64,000 bases of DNA from Lysobacter soli (GCF_003382285.1 NZ_QTJR01000003.1:186001-250000); one strand, 5' to 3'; numbered from the stretch's first letter, positions 9,177-19,589 are shown. The notes: a model not told the origin generated them from the sequence alone. Numbers and translations: made by a program.

Positions 9177-10967
9177 TCAGTACACGCGCTTCTTCGGCGG
9201 CACCACGGACACGTCGTCGCTCAACGTGTACATGTGCACCGGGCGGTAGTCGATGCTGGTTTCGCCACGCTCGTTGACCGAGCACAGCGTGTGCTTCTGC
9301 CAGTTGGCGTCGTCGCGGTCCGGGAAGTCCTCGCGGGCATGCGCGCCGCGCGACTCGGTACGGTTTTCCGCGGAAACGATCGTCACCAGCGCCTGGTCGA
9401 GCAGGTTCGACAGCTCGTAGGTCTCGATCAGGTCCGAGTTCCAGATCAGCGAGCGGTCGCTCACCTTCACGTCGGCGAAGGACGCATGGATGTCGCGCAT
9501 CTTCGTCACGCCGTCGCGCAGCGTGTCGCCGGTGCGGAACACCGCCGCGTCGGCCTGCATCGTGCGCTGCATCTTGTCGCGGATGACCGCCGTCGGCGTG
9601 CCGCCGTTGGCGTTGCGCAGCTTGTCCAGGCGGGCGAGCGCCTGGTCGCAGGCGTCGGAGGCGAGCGTCGCCTGCTTGCCGTCGCGCTTGACCGTTTCCG
9701 CCGCACGGTTGGCGACGGCGCGGCCGAACACGACCAGGTCGAGCAGCGAGTTCGAACCCAGGCGGTTGGCGCCGTGGACCGAAACGCACGCCGCTTCGCC
9801 GATGGCGTACAGGCCCGGGACGACTTCGTCCGGGTTGCCGTTCTTCAACTGAACGACTTCGCCGTGGTAGTTGGTCGGGATGCCGCCCATGTTGTAGTGC
9901 ACGGTCGGGATCACGGGGATTGGCTGCTTCTCGACGTCCACGTTGGCGAAGATGCGGGCCGATTCGGCGATGCCCGGCAGCTTCTCGTGGATCACTTCCG
10001 GGCCAAGGTGCGTCAGGTCGAGCAGGATGTGGTCCTTGTGGTCGCCAACGCCGCGGCCTTCGCGGATTTCCATCGTCATCGCGCGGCTGACCATGTCACG
10101 CGGGGCGAGGTCCTTCACGCTCGGCGCGTAGCGCTCCATGAAGCGCTCGCCGTTGCTGTTGCGCAGGATGCCGCCTTCGCCGCGCACGCCTTCGGTGATC
10201 AGGCAGCCCGCGCCGTAGATGCCGGTCGGGTGGAACTGCACGAATTCCATGTCCTGCATCGACAGGCCGGCGCGCAGCACCATGCCGCCGCCGTCGCCGG
10301 TGCAGGTATGGGCCGAGGTCGCGGAGAAGTACGCGCGACCGTATCCGCCGGTGGCCAGCACCGTGCCCTGCGCCTTGAACAGGTGCAGCGTGCCTTCGGC
10401 CATGTCGAGCGCGAGCACGCCGCGGCAAGCGCCGTTGGCGTCCATGATCAGGTCGAGCGCGAAGTACTCGATGAAGAACTGCGCGTCGTGCGCGAGCGAC
10501 TGCTGGTAAAGCGTGTGCAGGATCGCGTGGCCGGTGCGGTCGGCCGCGGCGCAGGTGCGCTGCGCCGGCGGACCTTCGCCGTAACGCGTGGTCATGCCGC
10601 CGAACGGACGCTGGTAGATCTTGCCGTCGTCGGTGCGCGAGAACGGAACGCCGTAGTGCTCCAGTTCGATGATGGCCGGGATGGCCTCGCGGCACATGTA
10701 CTCGATGGCGTCCTGGTCGCCCAGCCAGTCCGAACCCTTCACGGTGTCGAAGAAGTGGTAGCGCCAGTCGTCCTCGCCCATGTTCGCCAGCGCGGCAGCG
10801 ACGCCGCCCTGCGCGGCCACGGTGTGCGAGCGCGTCGGGAAGACCTTGGTGATGCAGGCCGTCTTCAGGCCCTTCTGGGCCAGGCCGAAGGTGGCGCGCA
10901 GGCCGGCGCCGCCGGCACCGACGACCACCATGTCGAAGGTGTGTTCGTGGATCTTGTAAGCGGGCAC
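9177..10967 (-). CDS. sdhA: Succinate dehydrogenase flavoprotein subunit
   Basis: Catalytic subunit oxidising succinate to fumarate at the inner face of the membrane. It has the FAD-binding [11 protein letters not shown] motif (about 17-27), the SHTVAAQGG block with the histidine used for covalent FAD attachment, and the active-site HPTGI region. The length of 596 aa fits. It starts with GTG, four bases after sdhD. The fumarase gene is elsewhere in the window, at 28567-30156. Confidence 0.97.
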   Translation of the reverse strand: MPAYKIHEHTFDMVVVGAGGAGLRATFGLAQKGLKTACITKVFPTRSHTVAAQGGVAAALANMGEDDWRYHFFDTVKGSDWLGDQDAIEYMCREAIPAIIELEHYGVPFSRTDDGKIYQRPFGGMTTRYGEGPPAQRTCAAADRTGHAILHTLYQQSLAHDAQFFIEYFALDLIMDANGACRGVLALDMAEGTLHLFKAQGTVLATGGYGRAYFSATSAHTCTGDGGGMVLRAGLSMQDMEFVQFHPTGIYGAGCLITEGVRGEGGILRNSNGERFMERYAPSVKDLAPRDMVSRAMTMEIREGRGVGDHKDHILLDLTHLGPEVIHEKLPGIAESARIFANVDVEKQPIPVIPTVHYNMGGIPTNYHGEVVQLKNGNPDEVVPGLYAIGEAACVSVHGANRLGSNSLLDLVVFGRAVANRAAETVKRDGKQATLASDACDQALARLDKLRNANGGTPTAVIRDKMQRTMQADAAVFRTGDTLRDGVTKMRDIHASFADVKVSDRSLIWNSDLIETYELSNLLDQALVTIVSAENRTESRGAHAREDFPDRDDANWQKHTLCSVNERGETSIDYRPVHMYTLSDDVSVVPPKKRVY

Positions 10968-10971
10968 GGCG

Positions 10972-11370
10972 TCAGGCTCCCAGCGCGATGCGGACGATGG
11001 CGAGCACGCTGGCGATGCCGGCGAGTGCGCACACGAAGATGTTCAGAAGGTGCAGCGCGGTCGCGGAGAACGGCGTGTGCACGTAATCCTCGATGATCAC
11101 CTGCACGCCGAGCTTGGCGTGCCAGAAGGTGGCGACGCTGAAGGCGGTGAGCAGGATGGCGTGGCACGGATGGGCCACGGTGGCGCGCACGGTCGCGTAG
11201 TCGTCGCCGATCATCGAGATGATCAGGCCGACGGCGTAGATCGCCAGGAAGATCAGCGCGATCGCGGTGACGCGCTGGACGATGAAGTGGCCCGTGCCGT
11301 CCTTCGCCGAGCCGAGGCCGCGGGCGTTCTTCAGCGGATTGCGCAGGTGGGGCTTGTGCGGCTTGATCAT
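10972..11370 (-). CDS. sdhD: Succinate dehydrogenase membrane anchor SdhD
   Basis: Hydrophobic anchor subunit (132 aa, three predicted helices) that with SdhC binds haem b and forms the quinone site. The [15 protein letters not shown] stretch before helix one and the [13 protein letters not shown] segment are typical of the family. The ATG overlaps the sdhC stop by four bases (ATGA), which fixes the start; the longer frame upstream is a shadow. Confidence 0.94.
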   Translation of the reverse strand: MIKPHKPHLRNPLKNARGLGSAKDGTGHFIVQRVTAIALIFLAIYAVGLIISMIGDDYATVRATVAHPCHAILLTAFSVATFWHAKLGVQVIIEDYVHTPFSATALHLLNIFVCALAGIASVLAIVRIALGA

Positions 11371-11774
11371 GCGGCACCCCGCTGCATCATCGCGACGATC
11401 CAGATCAGCACCGTCAGCACCAGGCTGCCGAAGATCGAGAACCAGCTGTTGCGCACGAAGGATTCGATCCTGTAGGCGTAGCCGGCGTCCTGCACCAGGT
11501 GGCGGATGCCGTTGAGCAGGTGGTAGGCCAGCGACCAGCTCCAGCCGAACAGGATCAGGAACCCGATCGCCGAGCGGTTGAAGGCGGTGAAGGTCGACCA
11601 GGACTCCGGACCGGACGCCAGCGCGAGCAGGCCCCACGTGACGATGAGGCTGCCCACGACGAGGACGATGCCGGTCGCGCGGTGGAGGATCGAAGTCACC
11701 ATCTGCACCTGCCAGCGATAGACCTGGAGGTGGGGTGACAGGGGACGTTCGCGGACGCGTGGTTCGTTCGCCAT
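11367..11774 (-). CDS. sdhC: Succinate dehydrogenase cytochrome b556 subunit SdhC
   Basis: First gene of the sdh operon, a 135-aa membrane protein with three helices. The N-terminal RPLSPHLQVYRWQ with the following SILHRATGI is the family signature and carries conserved serine and arginine residues near the quinone site. A histidine suitable as haem ligand occurs in the second helix (AYHLLNGIRHL). A promoter should lie in the 275-base gap to the divergent ygfZ, but I cannot point to a clear -35/-10 pair. Confidence 0.95.
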   Translation of the reverse strand: MANEPRVRERPLSPHLQVYRWQVQMVTSILHRATGIVLVVGSLIVTWGLLALASGPESWSTFTAFNRSAIGFLILFGWSWSLAYHLLNGIRHLVQDAGYAYRIESFVRNSWFSIFGSLVLTVLIWIVAMMQRGAA

Positions 11775-12049
11775 GAGCGTGGCGGTCTCTCGGCTGGGCG
11801 GCGATGCCGCGTGGCAGGAAGGCGTGTGCAGCGGTGATGCGTGATGAAAGCGGGGAATGTCGCGTCAGAAGTCGATGCAGCGTCCGTTCTTTTCCCAATC
11901 CCCGTAACGGGTCGGTTCCGGACCTTCGCGCCCGCCGTGTTCCTTTGCCTGCGTGTCGTCCGTGGACGGCTCCGGTTCCGGAGGCGGCGGCAGTGTGCCG
12001 GGAGGGGTTTGGCCTATCATCACGGCGTCAAATGTTAAGTCCCGCCCCC

Positions 12050-12919
12050 ATGGATGACAACCCGCAGCCCGCGGCAGACCGCTATTTCGCCCTGCCCGGC
12101 CATGCCCTGATCACGCTGGAAGGTCGCGATGCGGCCGCCTTCGCGCAGGCGCAGTTCATGAACGACGTCGCCATGCTGGAACCCGGCCGGTGGCAATGGA
12201 GCGGTTGGCTGACGCCCAAAGGTCGCGTGATCGCGCTGTTCGCTTTGCTCAAGCGGTCCGATGAGGCCACCTGGCTGGTGCTCCCCGATGCGGACGCGGC
12301 GGCGATGGCGACCGCGCTGCAGCGTTTCGTGTTCCGCAGCAAGGTCCGTATCCAGGTCCGCGACGACCTCCATGCCAGCGGCCGCTTCGGCGCACCCGCG
12401 GCCGCGTCCGGCGCGGATTTCACCGGCGACGAGGAGGCGGGCTTCGAGCTGGATGCCGGTTCCGCCGATGCACCGCGCACCTTGCGTCTGGCGGGAACGC
12501 CAGCGCCGCAGGATGACGCAGCAGTGACGCGCTGGCATGCGCTCGACTTGCAACACGGCCTGCCGCGCCTGCCGGCGTCACAGGTCGAACACTGGACGCC
12601 GCAGCAGCTGTCGCTTGATCGCCTGCGTGCGTACAGCGTGAAGAAGGGCTGCTATCCCGGGCAGGAGATCGTCGCGCGCACGCACTTCCTCGGGCAGGCC
12701 AAGCGTGGGCTCGTGCTGCTCGGCGCCGACGCTGCGCTGGAACCGGGCCACGAGGTAACGGCCGGATCCGTCGCGATGGGAAAGCTGGTGGCTGCCGGCA
12801 CCGACGGCGCGCGCCATCTCGCGCTCGCGGTAATGCCGCTCGAACGCGAAGCCGCCTCGCTCGACGTCGACGGCGCGCCCGTCGCGGAAGAACCGCTGCG
12901 CGACGGACTGGCGCGCTGA
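12050..12919 (+). CDS. ygfZ: Folate-binding protein YgfZ
   Basis: GcvT-like protein of 289 aa that binds tetrahydrofolate and helps maintain certain iron-sulfur enzymes. The diagnostic motif KGCYPGQE is present at about residues 199-206. I chose the ATG giving MDDNPQPAAD, since the upstream open sequence has no family similarity. It is divergent from sdhC and convergent with the asparagine synthetase gene. A link to the nearby Fe-S enzymes (SdhB, fumarase) is plausible but only inferred. Confidence 0.92.
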   Translation: MDDNPQPAADRYFALPGHALITLEGRDAAAFAQAQFMNDVAMLEPGRWQWSGWLTPKGRVIALFALLKRSDEATWLVLPDADAAAMATALQRFVFRSKVRIQVRDDLHASGRFGAPAAASGADFTGDEEAGFELDAGSADAPRTLRLAGTPAPQDDAAVTRWHALDLQHGLPRLPASQVEHWTPQQLSLDRLRAYSVKKGCYPGQEIVARTHFLGQAKRGLVLLGADAALEPGHEVTAGSVAMGKLVAAGTDGARHLALAVMPLEREAASLDVDGAPVAEEPLRDGLAR

Positions 12920-12932
12920 GCCGCGCCTTGCC

Positions 12933-14876
12933 TCAGATCGCGCGAACGGCGCTGCGCTGCGACTGCCAATGCTCGTGCCACGCCTGGAACATCAGCACGT
13001 TCCACAGATGCGTGTGCCACTTGCGTTCGCCGCCGAGGAACTGCTGCCAGAGCGCGTCCACCGCATCGGCATCGAGATGCCCTTCGGCCCGCAGGCGCGC
13101 TGGATCGAGCAATGCCGCAGCCCACTCGCGCAGATCGCCCTTCAGCCAGTCGCTCACCGGCGCACCGAAGCCGCGCTTGCCGCGATCGACCATCGAGTCC
13201 GGCAGGTAGCGCCGCAGCACGCGCTTGAGCAGGTGCTTGTTGCCGGACGGATGCCGCTTGAAGTCCAGCGGCAGCGACCACGCGAACTCGGCCACGCGCC
13301 AGTCCAGTAGCGGCGCCCTCGCTTCCAGGCTCACCGCCATGCTGGTGCGATCGACCTTGCACAGCAGGTCTTCGGGCAGGTAGACGCTGAAGTCCGCGAG
13401 CATCATCGCGTCGGCCGGCGTGCCCACGCCATGCAACGGGTCGGGCTGGTCGTAGAAGATGGCGGGCAACTTCGCGCCTGGAACGACGGCTTCCGGATCG
13501 CGCCAGCGCATCACGCGCTGGCGGTAGACGTCGCCGATGCCGCGTGCACCCATTTCCGCCGCAAGCGCGGCGAAACCGCCCGTACGCGACGCTTCGCCGT
13601 GCGTTTTCGCACTGCCAGCCAATGCCTGCCGCAGGAAGCCTGGTACACGGCTGTGCCAGCGCCAGTTGCGCAGCGCGCGTTCGTAGCGCTTGTAGCCGAA
13701 AAAGAGTTCGTCGCCGCCGTCACCCGAGAGCGCGACCGTCACCGCCGTGCGCGCCAGCCGCGCGACCAGCGCGGTGGGCACCTGCGAGGCATCGGCGAAC
13801 GGTTCATCGAACATCGCCGGCAGCGTCGGCACGACGCCGAGCGCATCGGCGCCGCTGACGTACAGCTCGGTGTGCTGCGTGTGCAGGTGCTCGGCGACCT
13901 CGCGCGCCAGGTGCGCCTCGTCGTGGTGCGAGCGTTCGAACCCGATCGTGAACGTGCGCACCGGATGCCGGCTCTGCGCCTGCATCAGCGCCGTCACGAT
14001 GGAGGAATCGGTGCCACCGGACAGGAACACGCCCACCGGCACGTCGGCGACCATCCGCAGCGACACCGCGTCGCGCAGCAGATCGTCGAGACGGTTCTCC
14101 GCTTCCAGGACATCGCCGTTGAACGGTTGCGCCAGCGCGGCACGCATGCGCTCGCGCGGCTCCCAGTAGCGGCGCTGGTCGCGATGCGGATCGTGCGCGC
14201 GTGGACCGTCCGCGACCGTCGCCGCATCGATGCGCAACAGCGAGCCCGGCAGCAGCTTGAAGGTATCGGCGTGGATCGCGTGCGGCGCCGGGATGTAGTC
14301 GAAGCGCAGCAACAAGGCGAGCGCATCCGGATCGACGCCATTGTCGAAGGCCGGATGCCGCCACAGCGCTTTCAGTTCGGAACCGAAGACGAACGTGCCG
14401 CCCGCCCAGCCGTAATACAGCGGCTTCTTGCCGACGCGGTCGCGGGCTAGCCACAGGCAACGCTCGTGGCGATCCCACAGCGCGATCGCGAACATGCCGT
14501 TGCAGCGCGACACGGCGTCCTCGACGCCCCACTCCATCACCGCGGCGAGCAGCACCTCGGTATCGGAATGGCCGCGGAAGACGTGGCCAAGTGCGACCAG
14601 CACCTCGCGAAGCTCGGCGAAGTTGTAGATCTCGCCGTTGTAGACGACGACGTAGCGATGATCCTCCGACGCCATCGGCTGGTGGCCGAGCGGCGACAGG
14701 TCGAGGATGCTCAGCCGTCGATGCGCAAGGGCGACGCCGGCGGCGTCATCGAACCAGACGCCGCGGTCGTCGGGCCCGCGATGCTCGAGCGCATCGCCCA
14801 TCGCACCGGCGAGCGCGTCGAGTCGCGCGGCGTCGAGGTCCGCCGTCGGGCGCAGCAGGCCGGCCAGTCCGCACAT
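12933..14876 (-). CDS. asnB: Glutamine-hydrolysing asparagine synthetase
   Basis: Converts aspartate to asparagine using glutamine and ATP. The N-terminal glutaminase domain begins MCGLAGLL, with Cys2 as nucleophile; the synthetase domain has the ATP loop SGGTDSS and the SGDGGDELFFGY motif. The 647-aa length matches the longer AsnB type often found in surface polysaccharide or exosortase loci, so the substrate may not be free aspartate. It starts three bases after the E1 dehydrogenase stop, so the two are co-transcribed. Confidence 0.93.
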   Translation of the reverse strand: MCGLAGLLRPTADLDAARLDALAGAMGDALEHRGPDDRGVWFDDAAGVALAHRRLSILDLSPLGHQPMASEDHRYVVVYNGEIYNFAELREVLVALGHVFRGHSDTEVLLAAVMEWGVEDAVSRCNGMFAIALWDRHERCLWLARDRVGKKPLYYGWAGGTFVFGSELKALWRHPAFDNGVDPDALALLLRFDYIPAPHAIHADTFKLLPGSLLRIDAATVADGPRAHDPHRDQRRYWEPRERMRAALAQPFNGDVLEAENRLDDLLRDAVSLRMVADVPVGVFLSGGTDSSIVTALMQAQSRHPVRTFTIGFERSHHDEAHLAREVAEHLHTQHTELYVSGADALGVVPTLPAMFDEPFADASQVPTALVARLARTAVTVALSGDGGDELFFGYKRYERALRNWRWHSRVPGFLRQALAGSAKTHGEASRTGGFAALAAEMGARGIGDVYRQRVMRWRDPEAVVPGAKLPAIFYDQPDPLHGVGTPADAMMLADFSVYLPEDLLCKVDRTSMAVSLEARAPLLDWRVAEFAWSLPLDFKRHPSGNKHLLKRVLRRYLPDSMVDRGKRGFGAPVSDWLKGDLREWAAALLDPARLRAEGHLDADAVDALWQQFLGGERKWHTHLWNVLMFQAWHEHWQSQRSAVRAI

Positions 14877-14879
14877 GCG

Positions 14880-17147
14880 TCAGGCCAGGCGATCGGCGGC
14901 GGCGACGATGTCGTCGTCGGACGGAATCACCAGGAATGCGGCACCCGCAAGCGGCGTATACGTATCCACGCCGACCACGCGCTGGAACGGACGCGCGCCA
15001 TAGCCACCTTCCGCGATCGCGGTCAGCACGCCCTCGCCCACGCCCGCACTCTGACGGCCTTCGTCGACGATAAGGATGCGCCTGGCGGTCTTCGCCTGTT
15101 CGCGGATGTATTCGGCGTTGAGCGGGACGAGCCAGCGCAGGTCGACGACGCGCGCCTTCCAGCCGTGCTTGTTCTCGATCGCGCGCGCGGCGCGCAGACT
15201 CATCGGCACGCCATTGCCGTAGGTGAAGATCACCAGGTCGTCGTTGCCTTCGCCGTAGACGCGGCCTTCGCCGAGGGTCATCGCCTCGTCGGGCTTGGGG
15301 TACGACGTGAGCCACTGGCCGTCGCCGGGTTCGTACAGATCCTTGGTCATGTACAGCGCGATCGGTTCGAGGAACACGCTCACGCGCCCGTCCACCTTCG
15401 CCAATGCGGTCAGCGTGCGCAGCATCGTGGCCGCATCGTCTCCGCGCGACGGGCAGCCGACGACGAGGCCGGGAATATCGCGCAGCGCGGTGATCGAGTT
15501 GTCGTTGTGGAAATGCCCGCCGAAGCCACGCTGGTAGCCGAGGCCGGCGATACGCACGACCATCGGGTTGGCGTACTGGTTGTTGCTGAAGAACTGCAGC
15601 GACGCCGCCTCGCCGCGGATCTGGTCGCAGGCGTTGTGGAAATACGCGAGGTACTGGATTTCCGGAATCGGCAGCATGCCGACGTTGGCGAAGCCCTGCG
15701 CCATGCCGAGGATCATCGTCTCGTCGAGCAGCGTGTTGAACACGCGACGCGCGCCGAACGCCTTCTGCAGGCCCTTGGTCACCGTGTAGACACCGCCCTT
15801 CTGCGCGACGTCCTCACCGAACAGCAGCGTGTCCGGATACTTCGCGAAGATGTCGTGCAGCGCGTTGTTGATCTGGATCGCGAGATGGCGCGGCGGCTGG
15901 TTTTCCGGCAGCTTCGCTTCGCCGCCGAACACTTCCAGGCGACGCTCCGCATGGTCGCCGCGCTTCGCCTCAGCCTCCACTTTCGCGGGCGTGTACGGTG
16001 CAAGCGGCGCGATGACGTGCTCCAGCGTCTCGATCTTCGGCCGACGATCGGCTTCCTCCGCGGCGGCGAAGCACCGCTTGCGCGTGGCCTCGTAGAGTGC
16101 GAGCACGTCGTCCTTCGACATCAGGCCCGATTCGAGCGCGATGGCGGCCGAGCGCAGCAGCGGATCGGTGGCCTCGACGGCGCACAGCTCCTCGATCGAA
16201 CGCCATTCGATTTCGAAGTCGGTGCCCGCGTGTCCCATGATGCGCGTGGTGCGCAGGTGCAGGAACGTCGGGCGGCGCGTCGTGCGGCAGTGTTCGACGG
16301 CGCGTTGCACGTCGGCATAACCGCTGGCGAGATCGAGACCGTCGGCGGCGAAGTAATCGAGCCCGTCCATGTTGCGGAAGCGATTGGCGATCCAGCCGCC
16401 CGGCGTCTTCACCGAGATGCCGATGCCGTTGTCCTCGCACACGAACAACACCGGCGCGGGCAACTTCTGGTAGGCGGTCCAGGCCGCGGCGTTGAAGGCG
16501 GTCTGCGCCGTGGCGTGATTGGCCGAAGCGTCGCCGAAGGAGCAGATCGCGATGCTGTCGCCGGGGATCGGCAACGCGTGGTTCAGGCGCTTGGCGGCCT
16601 CGATCGCGACCGCCGTGCCGAGCGCCTTGGGCAGGTGCGAGGCGATGGTCGAAGTCTGCGGCAGCACCCATAACGGCTTGCTGCCCCACACCTTGTGACG
16701 GCCACCGGATGCGGGATCTTCCGCGCTCGCGGCGAAACTCAGCGCCGAATCCATCACCGGATCCATGCCGGGCAGCTTGCGGAAGCGTTCGGCCATGAAG
16801 CCGCCGGAGCGGTAATGCAGGAACGCCGGATCGGTATGGCGCGTGAGGCGCGCGACCATCGCGTTGCCTTCGTGACCGCTGGAACCGATGGTGTAGAAGA
16901 CCTTGTTCTGCACGCGCAGCACGCGCGCCATCAGGTCCAGGTGCCGGCTGATGAGCTGCGACTCAAAAAGCTCGCGGAAGCCCTGCGCGTTGAGTTCGCT
17001 GCCTTCGAGGATCGGCGCGTCAGCGGAAGGACGCGCGTTGACGCGGCCGTCCCAGGCCTTCACGAACTCCACGAAGTTGACGTCGCAGATCTCGGCCCGG
17101 TTGAGGCCTTTCATGCGCGCGGGGATGGGATTGGGGATCAGGGACAT
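14880..17147 (-). CDS. Fused alpha/beta 2-oxoacid dehydrogenase E1
   Basis: Thiamine-diphosphate enzyme of the branched-chain 2-oxoacid dehydrogenase type, 755 aa. The N-terminal half is an alpha subunit with the ThDP motif GDASANHATAQ ending in CEDNGIGIS (about 210-250); the C-terminal half is a transketolase-like beta subunit (FGEDVAQKGGVY onward). Many species encode alpha and beta separately, here they are one chain. No E2 or E3 gene lies nearby, so the acyl acceptor must come from elsewhere. It is directly upstream of the asparagine synthetase in the same transcript. Confidence 0.88.
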   Translation of the reverse strand: MSLIPNPIPARMKGLNRAEICDVNFVEFVKAWDGRVNARPSADAPILEGSELNAQGFRELFESQLISRHLDLMARVLRVQNKVFYTIGSSGHEGNAMVARLTRHTDPAFLHYRSGGFMAERFRKLPGMDPVMDSALSFAASAEDPASGGRHKVWGSKPLWVLPQTSTIASHLPKALGTAVAIEAAKRLNHALPIPGDSIAICSFGDASANHATAQTAFNAAAWTAYQKLPAPVLFVCEDNGIGISVKTPGGWIANRFRNMDGLDYFAADGLDLASGYADVQRAVEHCRTTRRPTFLHLRTTRIMGHAGTDFEIEWRSIEELCAVEATDPLLRSAAIALESGLMSKDDVLALYEATRKRCFAAAEEADRRPKIETLEHVIAPLAPYTPAKVEAEAKRGDHAERRLEVFGGEAKLPENQPPRHLAIQINNALHDIFAKYPDTLLFGEDVAQKGGVYTVTKGLQKAFGARRVFNTLLDETMILGMAQGFANVGMLPIPEIQYLAYFHNACDQIRGEAASLQFFSNNQYANPMVVRIAGLGYQRGFGGHFHNDNSITALRDIPGLVVGCPSRGDDAATMLRTLTALAKVDGRVSVFLEPIALYMTKDLYEPGDGQWLTSYPKPDEAMTLGEGRVYGEGNDDLVIFTYGNGVPMSLRAARAIENKHGWKARVVDLRWLVPLNAEYIREQAKTARRILIVDEGRQSAGVGEGVLTAIAEGGYGARPFQRVVGVDTYTPLAGAAFLVIPSDDDIVAAADRLA

Positions 17148-17216
17148 GGTCGGTTCCAGGAGCCCGCATCGGGGGAATGCGCGGGAGAATGCGTGAGGTG
17201 CTGAGCGATGCCGACG

Positions 17217-17858
17217 TCAGTCCGGCAGCGCGAGCCGCGAGAGGACTTCTACCGGCGGCGCCGGCATGGCGACGAAATGCGGCGTCTGGCGCACGCGTTC
17301 GATCCACGCCTGCACGGCCGGGAATGCCGACAGGTCGAAGCCGCCTTCATCGGCGACGGCGGTGTAGGCGAACAGCGCGATGTCGGCGATGCCGTAGGCG
17401 TCGCCGTTGAACCACTCGTGCGACTTGAGGTGCTGTTCCATCACGGCCAGCGCCTGGTTGCCGCGCTCGCGCAGCTGCGGCAGCGAGGCGCGACGCGGCG
17501 AATCCAGCTGCGTCCAGCCGCGGATGAAACGCGCCACGGCGACGTACGGCTCATGGCTGTACTGCTCGAAAAACAGCCAGCTCAGCACCTGCGCGCGCGC
17601 GAACGCGTCGCCCGCCCAGAACGGCGTGCCTTCGGCGAGCCAGCACAGGATCGCGTTCGACTCGGTCAGGATGCGACCGTCGTCGGTTTCGATCATCGGC
17701 ACCTTGCCGTTGGGATTCTTCGCGAGGTATTCCGGCGTGCGCGTTGCGCCGGCGGTGCTGTCGACCTCGACCCACTTGAACTCGCGTTCGAGCTGCGTGA
17801 GCAGCAGGCGCAACTTGTGGCAGTTGCCGGAGCTCGAATAGCCGTAAACGGTGATCAT
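17217..17858 (-). CDS. Glutathione S-transferase family protein
   Basis: Cytosolic GST-like protein of 213 aa. The N-terminal thioredoxin fold has the YGYSSSGNCHKLR start, the cis-proline loop NGKVPMIE and the ESNAI glutathione-contact motif; the C-terminal half is the helical domain. I chose MITVYGYSS, whose ATG overlaps the stop of the upstream acetyltransferase gene by four bases. The substrate is not predictable. Confidence 0.9.
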   Translation of the reverse strand: MITVYGYSSSGNCHKLRLLLTQLEREFKWVEVDSTAGATRTPEYLAKNPNGKVPMIETDDGRILTESNAILCWLAEGTPFWAGDAFARAQVLSWLFFEQYSHEPYVAVARFIRGWTQLDSPRRASLPQLRERGNQALAVMEQHLKSHEWFNGDAYGIADIALFAYTAVADEGGFDLSAFPAVQAWIERVRQTPHFVAMPAPPVEVLSRLALPD

Positions 17859-18412
17859 CGCTTCAGTCCTTCGCGTTCGCGCCGCGCGAACCACTCCTCG
17901 CGCGACTGGCCCCAGATCTCGATATCTTTCGTGTCGAACGGCGCCGGCAGGCGGCCCATGCGCTGCAGCGTCGAGCCGAGCTTGGCGGCGACGGCCTTCG
18001 AATTCACATTCTCGGGATCGATGGTGTGGATCACCTCGCTCCAGCCGAGCGTGTCGAACGCCCAGTCGATCGTCGCGATGGCCGCTTCGGGCCCATAACC
18101 GCGGCCCCAGCGATCGCGCACGATGCTCCAGCCCACTTCCGTGCCGGGCCAGCCTTCCGGCTGCCATGGGCCGACGCGGCCGACCCACTCGCCGGTTGCC
18201 TTCTCGATCACCGAGAACATCGCGAAGCCCTTGAGGTGCCACACGCCGATCATCGCGGCGAAGCTGCGCCACGCGGCCGGGCGCGGTTCGGTTCCGCCAA
18301 TGTGGCGGCAGGTTTCCTCGTCGGCCTTGAAGGCGGCCCATGCCTCGAAATCCTCCGCCTGCGGCGGGCGGAGGATCAGGCGTTGCGTTTCCAGTGTCGG
18401 ACCCAGCTGCAT
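17855..18412 (-). CDS. GNAT acetyltransferase, RimJ/RimL type
   Basis: Acetyl-CoA dependent N-acetyltransferase of 185 aa. It opens with LETQRLILRPPQAED, the usual RimJ/L entry, and has the acetyl-CoA binding stretch around RDRWGRGYGPEA. These proteins acetylate ribosomal proteins, other proteins or small molecules. It overlaps the GST gene and lies 13 bases after the glutaryl-CoA dehydrogenase stop. Confidence 0.88.
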   Translation of the reverse strand: MQLGPTLETQRLILRPPQAEDFEAWAAFKADEETCRHIGGTEPRPAAWRSFAAMIGVWHLKGFAMFSVIEKATGEWVGRVGPWQPEGWPGTEVGWSIVRDRWGRGYGPEAAIATIDWAFDTLGWSEVIHTIDPENVNSKAVAAKLGSTLQRMGRLPAPFDTKDIEIWGQSREEWFARREREGLKR

Positions 18413-18425
18413 CGCCGGCTCCGGA

Positions 18426-19589
18426 TCAGAACGCGTTGATGCCGGTGAGCTCGCGGCCGATCACCAGTTGGTGCACGGTTTCCGTGCCTTCGTAGGTGAT
18501 GACCGATTCGAGGTTCAGCGCGTGGCGGATCGCGGCGTGCTCGGTGGTGATGCCCGCGCCGCCGAGCAGGTCGCGGCATTCGCGCGCGATGTCGATGGCC
18601 ATGCGGCAGTTGTTCCACTTCGCCAGCGACACCTGCGCCGGCTGCATCGTGCCCGCGTCCTTCAGGCGACCCAGCTGCACGACCAGCAGCTGCGCGAGCG
18701 TGATGCGACGGGCCATCTCGGCCATCTTGATCTGCGCGCTCTGCGTCGCCGCGACGGGGCGGTCGAACAGGATGCGTTCCTTCGTATAGTTCAGCGCTTC
18801 GTCCAGGCACGCGATGGCCGCGCCGATCGGGCCCCAGGTGATGCCGTAGCGCGCCTGCGTCAGGCAGCCCAGCGGACCCTTGAGACCCTTCACGTTCGGC
18901 AGGCGGTTGCTGTCCGGCACGCGCACGTTGTCGAAGAACAGCGAGCTGGTGACCGACGCGCGCAGGCTCATCTTGTGCTTGATTTCCTGCGCCGCGAAAC
19001 CGGGCATGCCCTTCTCGACGATGAAGCCCTGGATGCCCTCATCCGTCTGCGCCCAGACGATGGCGATGTCGGCGAGATTGCCATTGGTGATCCACATCTT
19101 GGAGCCGTTGAGGATCCAGTCGCCGCCGTCGCGGCGCGCGTTGGTCTTCATGTTGGCCGGGTCGGAACCGCCGTGCGGCTCGGTCAGGCCGAAGCAGCCG
19201 ATGACCTTGCCCGCGGCCATGTCCGGCAGCCAGCGCTGGCGCTGCTCTTCGCTGCCGTAGGCGTAGATGGGGTACATGCACAGCGACGACTGCACGCTGA
19301 CGAAGCTGCGGATGCCGCTGTCGCCGCGTTCCAGTTCCTGGCAGATCAGGCCGTAGCTGACGGCGTTGAGGCCGGCGCAGCCGTACTTCTCGGGCAGCGA
19401 GGAACCCAGCAGGCCGAGTTCGGCGATTTCGCCGACCAGTTCCTTCGGAAAGCGCCCCTGGTCGAACGCGTCGCCGATGATCGGGATGACGCGTTCGTCG
19501 GTGAACCGGGCCACCGTGTCCTGTACGGCGCGCTCTTCTTCGGTGAGGAGCGAGCGGACGTCGTAAAGGTCATACGGATGCAGGGCCAT
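18426..19589 (-). CDS. gcdH: Glutaryl-CoA dehydrogenase-like acyl-CoA dehydrogenase
   Basis: FAD enzyme that oxidises and decarboxylates glutaryl-CoA to crotonyl-CoA in lysine/tryptophan breakdown. The 387-aa protein has the group features RSFVSVQSSLCMYPI and, near the C-terminus, ITYEGTETVHQL, where the glutamate is the catalytic base. I chose MALHPYDLYD as the start because it matches the usual N-terminus; an ATG ten codons earlier is also open. It is not adjacent to the kynurenine cluster, so any metabolic link is inference. Confidence 0.85.
   Translation of the reverse strand: MALHPYDLYDVRSLLTEEERAVQDTVARFTDERVIPIIGDAFDQGRFPKELVGEIAELGLLGSSLPEKYGCAGLNAVSYGLICQELERGDSGIRSFVSVQSSLCMYPIYAYGSEEQRQRWLPDMAAGKVIGCFGLTEPHGGSDPANMKTNARRDGGDWILNGSKMWITNGNLADIAIVWAQTDEGIQGFIVEKGMPGFAAQEIKHKMSLRASVTSSLFFDNVRVPDSNRLPNVKGLKGPLGCLTQARYGITWGPIGAAIACLDEALNYTKERILFDRPVAATQSAQIKMAEMARRITLAQLLVVQLGRLKDAGTMQPAQVSLAKWNNCRMAIDIARECRDLLGGAGITTEHAAIRHALNLESVITYEGTETVHQLVIGRELTGINAF

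Noticed and set aside
7959-11096. A very long plus-strand open frame opposite the sdh genes
   Set aside because: It is antisense to well-supported genes, as expected in high-GC DNA; its protein is arginine/histidine/valine rich and has no domain. The same applies to long frames at 14466-16673 and 48818-51373.
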